Below are positions 6,399-14,684 of a stretch of 15,683 bases of DNA, piece after piece. The translations under genes and the position numbers were made by a program. The notes beneath the pieces were generated by a model. The model made no database searches. It saw nothing but the letters and a program-made list of their open reading frames with translations, and was not told where the DNA came from. The stretch spans positions 1-15,683 of the forward strand of contig JAZQYH010000115.1 of the NCBI GenBank assembly GCA_045633415.1, read 5' to 3'. This DNA comes from RGIG3102 sp045633415 (GTDB lineage: Bacteria; Bacillota; Clostridia; Oscillospirales; Ruminococcaceae). Positions within the stretch are counted from its first letter, which is position 1; each line of letters opens with the position of its first letter.

Positions 6399-6851
6399 TT
6401 GGACAGAGGAAAAATCGAAGTTTTACATGCCAATCTCAGAAAAGCAGGTCGTCTGAACAGAACTTTACAGATGAAATGCTATCAGAGCAGTGGGGACTTA
6501 CGCCTTCTGCGAGTGATTGCACATCACGACCAGGAAGGGCTTACACCGAGTATGCTGGCGCAAAAGCTGGAAATAGCATTGCCTACAGTTTCACGGAAAC
6601 TTTCTGTTTTGGAAAAACAGGAACTTATTTTCCGTCAGGTAAGCCCGGAAGACAGAAGAAAGACTTTTGTTTATGCCACAGAAAAAGGCAAGGAAACGCT
6701 GCATGAAAACTATCAGCGGTTTATAACGGCATTTTCAAGCGCAGGGGATAAACTGGGTGAAGAAAAGACAGTGTTACTGTCACAGCTGCTGGAAGAATTC
6801 AGCGGTTATATTGAAGAAGAAATTCAAAAGGAAGCAGGTGATGTTGATTGA
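6399..6851 (+). CDS. MarR-family transcriptional repressor
   Basis: A 150-residue winged-helix regulator of the MarR family. The helix-turn-helix spans about 49-74 (LTPSMLAQKLEIALPTVSRKLSVLEKQ shape) and the wing includes Asp85-Arg86-Arg87 in PEDRRKTFVYATEKG; flanking helices form the dimer interface. The start is TTG at 6399, supported by AAGGAG (6386-6391) seven bases upstream; the nearby ATG at 6382 is out of frame. The stop overlaps the start of the first ABC gene. It is the first gene of an operon with a two-part ABC exporter and its promoter carries an inverted repeat, so it most likely represses its own operon until a ligand, perhaps a toxic compound carried by the exporter, releases it. 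The ligand is unknown. Confidence 0.88.
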   Translation: MDRGKIEVLHANLRKAGRLNRTLQMKCYQSSGDLRLLRVIAHHDQEGLTPSMLAQKLEIALPTVSRKLSVLEKQELIFRQVSPEDRRKTFVYATEKGKETLHENYQRFITAFSSAGDKLGEEKTVLLSQLLEEFSGYIEEEIQKEAGDVD

Positions 6852-8626
6852 AACACATCAAAAACCATATCAAACCATATATACCTATCTTGCTTTTCTC
6901 GATAGTTCTTATTGGTGTTCAGGCTTATTGCAACCTTGCCATGCCTGACGTAATGAGCCAGATTGTAAACGTAGGTATTCAGGAATATTCCGCAAAAATT
7001 GCACAGGCATCAGGTGAAGCAGCACAGCTTCTGATGGCTGAACAGAGAAACTACATTATTGTAACTGGTGGTAAAATGCTGATTATCGCCCTTATTACAA
7101 GTGGTGTGGCACTGGCAGTTCAATACTGTAATGCCAAAATGGGCACAGGTCTTTCCAGAGACTTGAGAAAAACTGTGTTCACAAAAATTGAAAGTTTCTC
7201 CAGTGCTGAATTTGATAAATTCTCCACAGCATCTCTTATTACAAGAACTACAAATGACGTTCAGCAGGTTCAGATGATGCTTACAATGGGGGTTCGTACA
7301 ATAGTATTTGCTCCGTTCATGGGTATCGGTGGTGTTATCATGGCTATGAGAAAAGCACCATCAATGGCATGGATTAATGCTCTCAGTGTTCTGTTGGTGT
7401 TGTGTCTGCTGCTTACAGTTAACTCACTGGCATTGCCTAAATTCAAAATCATCCAGCAGTTGATTGATAAGCTCAATCTTGTTGCCCGTGAAAGCCTTAA
7501 TGGTCTGTTGGTTGTACGTGCGTTCTCTACACAGAAAGATGAAGAAAAACGCTTTGACGAAGCAAGTAACAACTATAAACGTACAAACCTTTTTGTAAAC
7601 CGCACAATGAGTATGATGGGTCCTACAATGTCCCTTATCCAGAACCTTGTGCCAGTGCTTATCGTTTGGGTAGGTGCTGAAAAGATAGCACAGAGCCAGC
7701 TGATGGTAGGTGATATGATGGCTTACATTCAGTATTCAGGCAATATTATGAGCGCATTTATGATGATTTCCAGTGTGTTCATTATGTTCCCTCGTGCTAT
7801 GGTTTCCATCAACCGTGTTGCTGAAATTCTCGACACAGAAAATGTAATCACAGAACCTGAAAACCCAGTGGTAATCACAGATAAACAGCGGGAAATCACA
7901 TTTGACAATGTGGACTTTGCTTATCCGGGTGGTGACGGTTATGTTCTGGAAGAAATTTCATTCACAGCAAAACCGGGTCAGATTACAGCTATTATAGGTT
8001 CAACAGGCTGTGGTAAATCCAGCCTTATCAACCTTATACCTCGTTTTTATGATGTATCCAAAGGCGCAGTTTCTGTAAACGGTGTAAACGTAAGAGAAAT
8101 TGACCTTACAAACCTGCGTGACCTTATAGGTTTTGTGCCACAGAAAAGTGTGCTGTTCTCTGGTACAGTGCGCTCCAATATGCTGGCGGCAAAACCAGAT
8201 GCAACAGATGAAGAAATTATAAAAGCACTGGAAATTGCACAGGCAAAAAGCTTTGTTATGGAAAAAGAAGAAGGTCTGGAAGCTCCTGTAAGTCAGGGCG
8301 GTACAAACTTCTCTGGTGGTCAGCGTCAGCGTCTGGCAATTGCCCGTGCTGTTATCAAGATGGCACCAATCTATATCTTCGACGACAGCTTTTCAGCTCT
8401 TGATTTTACAACAGACCTGAATCTGCGTAAAGCATTGAATCGAAATCTTTCAGATTCTACAATTATTATAGTTGGTCAGCGTGTGGCATCCATTATGGAT
8501 GTAGACCAGATTCTTGTTATGGATGAAGGTCGCATAGTTGGCAAAGGTACACATAAACAGCTTATGGAATCTTGCGAAGAATACCAGCAGATTGCATACA
8601 GCCAGCTTTCAAAAGAGGAGGTGTAA
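6848..8626 (+). CDS. ABC exporter half-transporter, degenerate ATPase subunit
   Basis: A 592-residue type IV ABC exporter half: a six-helix membrane domain (about 1-330) joined to a nucleotide-binding domain. The latter has Walker A GSTGCGKSS (384-392), signature FSGGQ (488-492) and Walker B ending in Asp512-Asp513. The second Asp replaces the catalytic Glu, and the switch His is replaced by Gln544 (VGQR). These are marks of the degenerate partner in heterodimeric exporters such as TM287/288 and BmrCD; its intact signature would complete the active site of the other subunit. The TTG start at 6848 forms a TTGA overlap with the marR stop. The first in-frame ATG lies past the first membrane helix, so TTG is required. 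Substrate unknown; multidrug or lipid-like compounds are usual for this group. Confidence 0.9.
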   Translation: MKHIKNHIKPYIPILLFSIVLIGVQAYCNLAMPDVMSQIVNVGIQEYSAKIAQASGEAAQLLMAEQRNYIIVTGGKMLIIALITSGVALAVQYCNAKMGTGLSRDLRKTVFTKIESFSSAEFDKFSTASLITRTTNDVQQVQMMLTMGVRTIVFAPFMGIGGVIMAMRKAPSMAWINALSVLLVLCLLLTVNSLALPKFKIIQQLIDKLNLVARESLNGLLVVRAFSTQKDEEKRFDEASNNYKRTNLFVNRTMSMMGPTMSLIQNLVPVLIVWVGAEKIAQSQLMVGDMMAYIQYSGNIMSAFMMISSVFIMFPRAMVSINRVAEILDTENVITEPENPVVITDKQREITFDNVDFAYPGGDGYVLEEISFTAKPGQITAIIGSTGCGKSSLINLIPRFYDVSKGAVSVNGVNVREIDLTNLRDLIGFVPQKSVLFSGTVRSNMLAAKPDATDEEIIKALEIAQAKSFVMEKEEGLEAPVSQGGTNFSGGQRQRLAIARAVIKMAPIYIFDDSFSALDFTTDLNLRKALNRNLSDSTIIIVGQRVASIMDVDQILVMDEGRIVGKGTHKQLMESCEEYQQIAYSQLSKEEV

Positions 8627-8629
8627 ATT

Positions 8630-10552
8630 ATGGCAAATAAAAATATGTCTAATGCTCCTCGTATGGCAGGTCCAGGCGGACCTGGTGGCGCTGGTCGTGG
8701 TCCAGGTGGCCCTGGCGGTCCTGGTCGTGGTCCAGGCGGTGGCGGCGGTGGCAGACATGCCGCTATCCGTGGTGGTGAAAAACCAAAAGACCTTAAAGGT
8801 ACAATCAAAAAATCATTTGCTTACCTTGGTATATACAAAGCAGGTCTTGCACTTGTTATGTTTCTGGCGGCTGCATCCAGTGTATTCAGGGTTGTAGGTC
8901 CTCGTCTTCTGGGCGATGCCACAGACGTACTTTATTCAGCTGTTGCAGACGGTCTTGTAACAGGTAATATAGTTATTGATTATTCCGCTCTTATTAAAGT
9001 GGTTATTGCACTTTCTGCACTGTATGTTGTATCATTTGTGTTCTCTGTAGTACAGGGCTTTACAACTGCACGGATTTCCAACAACATCACTTACCGTATG
9101 CGTAAGGATATCAGTGAGAAAATCAACCGACTGCCTATCAGTTACTTTGATGTAACAAGCACAGGTGATGTTCTGTCCCGTATTACAAACGACGTTGAAT
9201 CCCTGTCAAACTCCCTGCGCGAAACTCTTACACAGTTTGCATCAGCACTTACCCTTATGGTAGGTACAATCGCAATGATGCTTTCAATTTCATGGCAGCT
9301 TACAGCCATTGCATTTGCAATGATTCCTGCTTCAGGTTTCGTTATTTCCAAAATTATCAAAATCAGCCAGCCTCTTTACCGCAAACAGCAGAAATCCCTC
9401 GGTATGGTAAACGGTCATGTTGAAGAAATGATGTCCAGCCATATTGTGGTAAAAGCTTTCAATATGGAACAGCAGTCAATCGCTGACTTTGATGTTTACA
9501 ACAACGAACTGAGAGAAAACGGCTGGCGTAGCCGTGTGGCATCCAGCTCCATGATGCCTATCACAAACTTTGTATCCAACCTTGGCTATATTCTGGTATG
9601 TATCATTGGTGCTACAATGACAGCCAAAGGTAAAATCACAGTTGGTAACATTCAGTCATTTATCACATATATCCGCAACTTTAACCAGCCTATCCAGCAA
9701 CTTGCAAATATTTCCACAATGTTGCAGTCAGCTATGGCTTGTGGTGAACGTATATTTGAATTCCTTGACCAGCCTGAAGAAGAACCAGATACAGAAAATC
9801 CTGTTTCCACAGAAGGTATTATCGGTCATGTAACATTCCAGGATGTAAACTTTGGTTACACAGCAGAAAAAACAATTATTGATGACCTTGACCTTGAAGT
9901 TCATCCAGGTGAAAAAATTGCCATTGTTGGTCCTACAGGTGCAGGTAAAACAACAGTTGTTAAACTGCTGATGAGATTCTATGAACTCAATGGTGGTTAT
10001 ATCAATATTGACGGCATCAATATCAGAGATTTTGCAAGAAACGACCTGCGTGAAATGTTTGGTATGGTACTTCAGGAAACATGGCTCTTCAAAGGCACAA
10101 TCCGTGAAAACATTATGTATTCACGCCCAGATGCAACAGAAGAAGAAATGATAGAAGCAGCCAAAGCCAGCCGTGTACACCACTTTGTACAGGCATTACC
10201 TGGTGGCTATGACTTTGAACTCAATGAAGAAACTTCAAATATTTCTCAGGGTCAGAAACAGCTTATCACTATTGCACGTGCTTTCCTTCAGAATCCAAAA
10301 ATCCTTATTCTGGACGAAGCTACATCCAGTGTTGACACAAGAACAGAAGTTCTTATTCAGCAGGCGATGCAGAAGCTTATGGAAAACCGAACAAGTTTTG
10401 TAATTGCACACCGTCTGTCTACAATCCGTGACGCAGACAAGATTATTGTTCTCAATGCAGGTCATGTAGAAGAAATAGGCAACCACAACCAGCTTATTGC
10501 AAAAGGCGGCTTCTATGCAAAACTTTACCAGAGTCAGTTTGAAAATGCATAA
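8630..10552 (+). CDS. ABC exporter half-transporter, catalytic subunit with Gly/Pro/Arg-rich N-terminus
   Basis: A 640-residue ABC exporter half that should pair with the preceding gene product. A low-complexity cytoplasmic N-terminus (14-42) built of ten-residue repeats precedes the six-helix membrane domain (about 60-370). The nucleotide-binding domain has Walker A GPTGAGKTT (434-442), signature ISQGQ (538-542, one residue off LSGGQ), Walker B ILILDE with Asp562-Glu563, and switch His594 (IAHR). So it holds the catalytic Glu and His for the consensus site, while its altered signature faces the degenerate site of its partner. The ATG at 8630 follows the previous stop by three bases, with GAGGAGGTG immediately upstream inside the end of that gene. 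The operon terminator follows at 10572. Substrate unknown. Confidence 0.92.
   Translation: MANKNMSNAPRMAGPGGPGGAGRGPGGPGGPGRGPGGGGGGRHAAIRGGEKPKDLKGTIKKSFAYLGIYKAGLALVMFLAAASSVFRVVGPRLLGDATDVLYSAVADGLVTGNIVIDYSALIKVVIALSALYVVSFVFSVVQGFTTARISNNITYRMRKDISEKINRLPISYFDVTSTGDVLSRITNDVESLSNSLRETLTQFASALTLMVGTIAMMLSISWQLTAIAFAMIPASGFVISKIIKISQPLYRKQQKSLGMVNGHVEEMMSSHIVVKAFNMEQQSIADFDVYNNELRENGWRSRVASSSMMPITNFVSNLGYILVCIIGATMTAKGKITVGNIQSFITYIRNFNQPIQQLANISTMLQSAMACGERIFEFLDQPEEEPDTENPVSTEGIIGHVTFQDVNFGYTAEKTIIDDLDLEVHPGEKIAIVGPTGAGKTTVVKLLMRFYELNGGYINIDGINIRDFARNDLREMFGMVLQETWLFKGTIRENIMYSRPDATEEEMIEAAKASRVHHFVQALPGGYDFELNEETSNISQGQKQLITIARAFLQNPKILILDEATSSVDTRTEVLIQQAMQKLMENRTSFVIAHRLSTIRDADKIIVLNAGHVEEIGNHNQLIAKGGFYAKLYQSQFENA
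8669..8755 (+). repeat. In-frame 30-base tandem repeat coding a Gly/Pro/Arg tail
   Basis: Two full 30-base units (8669-8698, 8699-8728) and a partial third (8729-8755) encode GPGGPGGAGR, GPGGPGGPGR and GPGGGGGGR. The DNA copies differ mostly at third positions, so the repeat has diverged while the peptide is kept. It is much more GC-rich than its surroundings. Confidence 0.85.
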
Positions 10553-10571
10553 AATAGTTTTATAAACAGTA

Positions 10572-10602
10572 CAAAGTGGCAGTTTTCTGCCGCTTTGTTT
10601 TT
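10572..10602 (+). terminator. Intrinsic terminator of the marR-ABC operon
   Basis: An 11-base stem, CAAAGTGGCAG (10572-10582) with CTGCCGCTTTG (10587-10597) including one G-T pair, has a TTTT loop and a TTTTT tail at 10598-10602. It lies 20 bases after the second ABC gene. Confidence 0.9.
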
Positions 10603-10691
10603 ATATAGAGTACAAAATATAAAAAATTGCAAAATAAAAAAAGGTTTTTTGCGTTTTGTTCAGTATAAGTATTATAGAAGGGGGAATTTTA

Positions 10692-11693
10692 ATGGAAAAT
10701 ATCAGAGAACGACTGCTTTTGGCAGAAAAACAGAATTTGTCTCCCTATGCCCAGCTAGCAATGAATACAAAGGGCAGAAAAAATCCTGAAGAGGAATGTA
10801 CCCTGCGAACATGCTATCAGAAAGACAGGGACAAGATTCTTCACAGCAAAAGTTTCAGAAGATTAAAACAGAAGACACAGGTTTTTATTTCACCTGAAGG
10901 TGACCACTACCGCACACGTATGACACATACTCTGGAGGTTGTGCAGATAGCTCGTACAATAGCAAGGGCGCTGGGGCTTAACGAAGACCTGACAGAAGCC
11001 ATAGGCATGGGGCATGACCTTGGGCATACTCCATTCGGTCATGCAGGGGAAAGAGCGCTGAATCAGCTTAACCCAAATGGCTTTACACATTACCAGCAGG
11101 GGGTACGTGTTGTTGACTACCTTGAAAGAAACTTAAAAGGGCTCAACCTTACAGCAGAGGTGCTGGACGGTATACTTAACCATACAAAAGGTACATGGCC
11201 TTATACGCAGGAAGGTGTAATTGTACGTTATTCTGACAGAATAGCATATATAAATCATGATATCGAAGACGCCATAACAGCAGGTATCATCACAGAAAAT
11301 GACCTGCCAAAAGATTGTACAGATTTCCTTGGCCATTCAAAAAGTGAAAGAATAACATCACTTATCACTTCTATGGTAAAAAACTCTGGTGCAGAAATCA
11401 AAATGGACGACGAAACTTTCGGTTATTATGATAAGCTGCATAAGTATATGTACCGGAATGTATATACAGACAGTGTGGCTAAAATCGAAGAGAAAAAAGT
11501 AGATAAGCTTATAGAAGAACTGTACAAATACTACTATAAAAACCCGGAAAAAATGCCTGATATGTACCGCATAATTGCAGACCAGGAAAGCATTGACCGT
11601 GCTGTTACAGACTATATTCAGGGTATGAGCGATGACTTCGCATCTGCAACTTTTGATAATATTTTTATTCCAAAAGCGTGGAAAATCAAATGA
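10692..11693 (+). CDS. dgt: HD-domain deoxynucleoside triphosphate triphosphohydrolase (dGTPase-like)
   Basis: A 333-residue HD-superfamily hydrolase of the dGTPase type, which cleaves dNTPs to the nucleoside and tripolyphosphate. The metal-binding residues are visible: His79 in RTRMTHTLEV, His108-Asp109 in GMGHDLGHTPFGH, and Asp182 in YSDRIAYINHD. The N-terminal segment with SFRRLKQKTQVF is also typical. Length fits the short Firmicute form rather than the longer enterobacterial Dgt. The start is taken as ATG 10692 because GAAGGGGGA (10677-10685) lies just upstream; the frame runs open to 10656 but without a ribosome site. It precedes dnaG and rpoD, a common clostridial order. No strong promoter is seen in the 90 bases upstream; TATTAT at 10670-10675 is a weak candidate. 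The preferred nucleotide is not determined. Confidence 0.88.
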   Translation: MENIRERLLLAEKQNLSPYAQLAMNTKGRKNPEEECTLRTCYQKDRDKILHSKSFRRLKQKTQVFISPEGDHYRTRMTHTLEVVQIARTIARALGLNEDLTEAIGMGHDLGHTPFGHAGERALNQLNPNGFTHYQQGVRVVDYLERNLKGLNLTAEVLDGILNHTKGTWPYTQEGVIVRYSDRIAYINHDIEDAITAGIITENDLPKDCTDFLGHSKSERITSLITSMVKNSGAEIKMDDETFGYYDKLHKYMYRNVYTDSVAKIEEKKVDKLIEELYKYYYKNPEKMPDMYRIIADQESIDRAVTDYIQGMSDDFASATFDNIFIPKAWKIK

Positions 11694-11696
11694 TTT

Positions 11697-11729
11697 TGTG
11701 GTATAATACCTAATTACCACAGAATTTTT
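11697..11729 (+). promoter_or_regulatory. Extended -10 element overlapping a small hairpin before dnaG
   Basis: TATAAT at 11702-11707 is preceded by TG at 11699-11700, an extended -10 box, but no good -35 hexamer lies 17 bases upstream. The same bases form a 7-base-pair stem (11697-11703 with 11715-11721, 11-base loop) followed by TTTTT at 11725-11729. It could be a promoter for dnaG-rpoD, a weak terminator after the HD gene, or both. Confidence 0.4.
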
Positions 11730-11778
11730 ACAAATTTGTGATATATTGTTGATATAAAGCAGAAAAGGAGGGATATCT

Positions 11779-13530
11779 ATGGCCATACCTGCAACCTATA
11801 TACAGGAATTAGTGGCAAGAAATGACATATACGAAACTATAAGTCGCTATGTTTCTTTGCAACGTGCAGGCAGACTGTACAAAGGCCTGTGTCCTTTCCA
11901 TTCAGAGCGTAGTCCATCATTTATGGTATACCCTGAAACCCAGAGCTATTATTGCTTTGGCTGTGGGGCTGGGGGAGATGTAATCAAGTTTACCATGGAG
12001 ATGAACTCTCTCTCTTACATAGAGGCCATACGCTATCTTGCACAGCAATGCGGAATGCCTATGCCAGACGAAGATGATGGTCAGGCTAAACTGAAAGCAA
12101 GAATATTGCAGATGAACAAGCTGGCGGCCAGATTTTTCTACGACACTCTCAACAGTGATGCGGGCAGGAATGCCAGAAAATATCTGCGAGACAGGCAACT
12201 GTCAGACAAAACCATTGTAAACTTTGGTCTTGGATATGCACCGGCAGAATGGCAGGGGCTTACAAACTACCTGCGAAGCAAAGGATTCACAGATGAAGAA
12301 ATGGTTCGTGGTTATCTTGCAGCCAGAAATAAAAATGGCAACCTGTACGACATTTTCAGAGACAGGGTAATGTTTCCTATTATTGACCTGCGAGGCAATG
12401 TAATCGCTTTTGGCGGTCGACGAATGGGAGATGAAGGTGGACCTAAATATCTTAACAGTGGTGATACACCGGTGTTTAAAAAGAGCAATGGTCTTTTTGC
12501 TCTGAATCTCGCAAAAAAAGCAGGAAAAGATACATTTATACTTGCCGAAGGCTATATGGACGTTATAGCAATGCATCAGGCTGGCTTTAACAATGCAGTG
12601 GCAACACTTGGCACTGCCCTTACACAGCAACAGGCAAGACTTATAGGCGATTATGCCAAAAAGGTAATTATTTCTTATGACTCTGACGAAGCAGGGCAGA
12701 AAGCTACCCGAAGAGCTATGGAAATATTTGAAAAAGAAGATGTTGCCGTACAGGTATTGCAGATGACAGGTGCAAAAGACCCTGACGAGTACATAAAGAA
12801 ATATGGCGCACAGAGCTTTGAAATGCTTCTAGAGGGTGCCAACGGTGCACTGGACTTCAGCCTGTTGAAACTGAAAAGCCAGTATGACATACGGAATGCT
12901 GAACAGAGAGTGGAGTATCTTACAAAAGCCTGTGATATTCTGGCTTCACTTACAAATCCTATTCAGCAGGATGTATATTGCACACGTCTGGCAAACGAAA
13001 CAGCTACGGACAAAGCATCCATCAAATTACAGATGGAACGTGCCCGCAATAAAAACAGACGTAAAGAAGTACAGAAGAAAGAAAAAGAACTTCTGCGCGG
13101 TGGCGTTGGACAGCAGATAAAAGTTGACTATCGCCAAAAAGGCAACACAATGCCAAAGGCCTATGCACAGCAACAGATTATATGTGCACTGGTAAAGGAT
13201 AACAGCCTTTATAATACAGTTTCAAAACAGCTTACAGCTAATAATTTTACAGACGGGGATATGAGACAGGCGTTTATTGCATTCTCACAGCTTATTGAGC
13301 AGAATATTGCAGTTGACTATCCTACACTGAAATACAATATGTCAGAAGAGTCTGCAAAGGTGCTGGCTGGCATATTTGCCCGAAATGCCGATATAATAAT
13401 TACCGGCAAAGATGTGCAGATGCACATTGAAAACTTACTTACAGCAAAACTTTCTCAGAGCGAGGCCAGCGAAATGGCTATTGATGACCTTGCACAGAGA
13501 ATTAAATCTTTAAAAGAGAAAAAGAGATGA
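11779..13530 (+). CDS. dnaG: DNA primase
   Basis: A 583-residue primase that makes RNA primers at the replication fork with the DnaB helicase. The N-terminal CHC2 zinc finger uses Cys38, His41, Cys59 and Cys62. The RNA-polymerase core has the basic stretch DRVMFPIIDLRGNVIAFGGRR. The TOPRIM domain shows Glu257 in AEGYMDV and Asp301/Asp303 in YDSDEAG, which bind catalytic metals. The C-terminal third, rich in Gln and charged residues, should hold the helicase-binding domain. Length is close to normal. The Shine-Dalgarno AAGGAGG (11765-11771) is perfect, seven bases from the ATG. The gene is followed after 13 bases by rpoD, so both belong to one transcript, as in the macromolecular synthesis operons of many bacteria. 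Confidence 0.97.
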   Translation: MAIPATYIQELVARNDIYETISRYVSLQRAGRLYKGLCPFHSERSPSFMVYPETQSYYCFGCGAGGDVIKFTMEMNSLSYIEAIRYLAQQCGMPMPDEDDGQAKLKARILQMNKLAARFFYDTLNSDAGRNARKYLRDRQLSDKTIVNFGLGYAPAEWQGLTNYLRSKGFTDEEMVRGYLAARNKNGNLYDIFRDRVMFPIIDLRGNVIAFGGRRMGDEGGPKYLNSGDTPVFKKSNGLFALNLAKKAGKDTFILAEGYMDVIAMHQAGFNNAVATLGTALTQQQARLIGDYAKKVIISYDSDEAGQKATRRAMEIFEKEDVAVQVLQMTGAKDPDEYIKKYGAQSFEMLLEGANGALDFSLLKLKSQYDIRNAEQRVEYLTKACDILASLTNPIQQDVYCTRLANETATDKASIKLQMERARNKNRRKEVQKKEKELLRGGVGQQIKVDYRQKGNTMPKAYAQQQIICALVKDNSLYNTVSKQLTANNFTDGDMRQAFIAFSQLIEQNIAVDYPTLKYNMSEESAKVLAGIFARNADIIITGKDVQMHIENLLTAKLSQSEASEMAIDDLAQRIKSLKEKKR

Positions 13531-13543
13531 CAGGAGATTATTT

Positions 13544-14626
13544 ATGAGCGCAAAAGAAAAGAAAATCAACACACTGGCTGACCTTATGGAGATGGGTAAA
13601 AAGAATGGTAAACTTACTTCCAAAGATATCGGCAGTTTCCTCGAAACAATGGATTTCGATATGGAACAGGTGGACAAGTTCTATGAAAGCCTTGAAACAG
13701 CAGGTATCGATGTAATCGACCTTGGTGAAGAGGAAGAAGAAATTCTTACAGAAAGCAACATTGAAAAATTTGAAAAATCACTGGCCAGCGAAGGCGTAAG
13801 CATCGATGACCCTGTTAAAGTGTATCTCAAAGAAATCGGTTCTTTCCCACTGCTTTCACTGGATGAAGAAATCGAACTGGCTGAAAGAATCCAGAAAGGC
13901 GATGCAAAAGCAAAAAAACGTCTGGCAGAAGCAAACCTTCGTCTGGTAGTTTCCATTGCTAAACGTTACGTTGGTCGTGGTATGCTGTTCCTTGACCTTA
14001 TTCAGGAAGGTAACCTTGGTCTTATCAAAGCAGTAGAAAAATTTGACCATACAAAAGGCTTCAAATTCTCCACATATGCTACATGGTGGATTCGTCAGGC
14101 TATCACAAGAGCTATTGCTGACCAGGCAAGAACAATCCGTATCCCAGTTCATATGGTAGAAACTATCAACAAAGTTAAAAAAGTACAGTCCCAGCTGCTG
14201 CATAAAAATGGTCAGGAACCAAGTGTTGAAGACCTTGCTGCTGAACTGGACATGCCACAGGACAAGGTACGTGAAATTCTGAAAGTTGCACAGGAACCAA
14301 TCTCTCTGGAATCTCCAATCGGTGAAGAAGAAGACAGCCACCTTGGTGACTTTATCCCAGACTATGATGCACCAGTTCCAGAAGAAGCAGCTACACACAC
14401 ACTGTTGAAAGAGCAGCTTAACGAAGTTCTGGCTACACTTACTCCAAGAGAAGCAAAAGTTCTGTCACTGCGTTTTGGTATTGAAGATGGTCACCCAAGA
14501 ACACTTGAAGAAGTAGGTAAAGAATTCAACGTTACACGTGAACGTATCAGACAGATTGAAGCAAAAGCTCTGCGCAAACTTCGTCACCCAAGCAGAAACA
14601 AAAAACTGAAAGATTTCCTGGATTAA
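13544..14626 (+). CDS. rpoD: Housekeeping RNA polymerase sigma factor (sigma-70/SigA)
   Basis: A 360-residue primary sigma factor. Region 1.1 is a short acidic N-terminal part (to about 70). Region 1.2 begins at SIDDPVKVYLKEIG (about 86-99). Region 2 (about 126-196) contains NLRLVVSIAKRYVGRGMLFLDLIQEGN and the -10-recognition helix TYATWWIRQAITRAIADQ. Region 3 follows, and region 4 ends with TPREAKVLSLRFG, LEEVGKEFNVTRERIRQIEAKALRKLRHP, the -35-binding helix-turn-helix. All are intact. The ATG is preceded by AGGAG (13532-13536) at seven bases. Codon use is highly biased (no ATA seen for Ile in the stretches checked), as expected for high expression. The consensus promoters in this window are what this factor should read. 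Confidence 0.97.
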   Translation: MSAKEKKINTLADLMEMGKKNGKLTSKDIGSFLETMDFDMEQVDKFYESLETAGIDVIDLGEEEEEILTESNIEKFEKSLASEGVSIDDPVKVYLKEIGSFPLLSLDEEIELAERIQKGDAKAKKRLAEANLRLVVSIAKRYVGRGMLFLDLIQEGNLGLIKAVEKFDHTKGFKFSTYATWWIRQAITRAIADQARTIRIPVHMVETINKVKKVQSQLLHKNGQEPSVEDLAAELDMPQDKVREILKVAQEPISLESPIGEEEDSHLGDFIPDYDAPVPEEAATHTLLKEQLNEVLATLTPREAKVLSLRFGIEDGHPRTLEEVGKEFNVTRERIRQIEAKALRKLRHPSRNKKLKDFLD

Positions 14627-14642
14627 TCAGGAGTTTTACACG

Positions 14643-14666
14643 GCTTTTATATAACTATACAAAAGC
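14643..14666. promoter_or_regulatory. Inverted repeat upstream of the Rrf2 gene
   Basis: A 24-base dyad runs GCTTTT-A-TATA, two central bases, TATA-C-AAAAGC, symmetric except for one pair. It lies 18 bases before the Rrf2 start. A weak promoter (TTTACA 14635-14640, TATACA 14656-14661, spacing 15) overlaps it. No T-run follows, so it is not an intrinsic terminator for rpoD. It may be an autoregulatory operator. Confidence 0.4.
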
Positions 14667-14684
14667 TGATTTGAGGAGAAAACT

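Noticed and set aside
8476..8808. Minus-strand open frame coding a proline-rich protein opposite the Gly-rich tail
   Set aside because: It is the reverse complement of Gly/Pro codons at the junction of the two ABC genes. There is no ribosome site and no family resemblance.
8197..10151. Nearly identical 23-base segments in the two ABC genes (8197-8219 and 10129-10151), as a recombination repeat
   Set aside because: They code the same conserved PDAT-x-EE stretch in paralogous nucleotide-binding domains with the same codon preference; homology explains it.
10603..10691. A/T-rich leader before the HD hydrolase gene as a riboswitch
   Set aside because: Only about 90 bases with homopolymer A and T runs; no conserved aptamer elements or paired terminator/antiterminator could be seen.
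11358..11786. 142-codon minus-strand open frame opposite the end of the HD gene
   Set aside because: Antisense shadow that crosses the dnaG ribosome site; no recognisable domain.
13856..14398. 180-codon minus-strand open frame inside rpoD
   Set aside because: Its composition (Phe, Cys, rich in runs) is that of an antisense shadow of a biased coding gene; rpoD is unmistakable on the plus strand.
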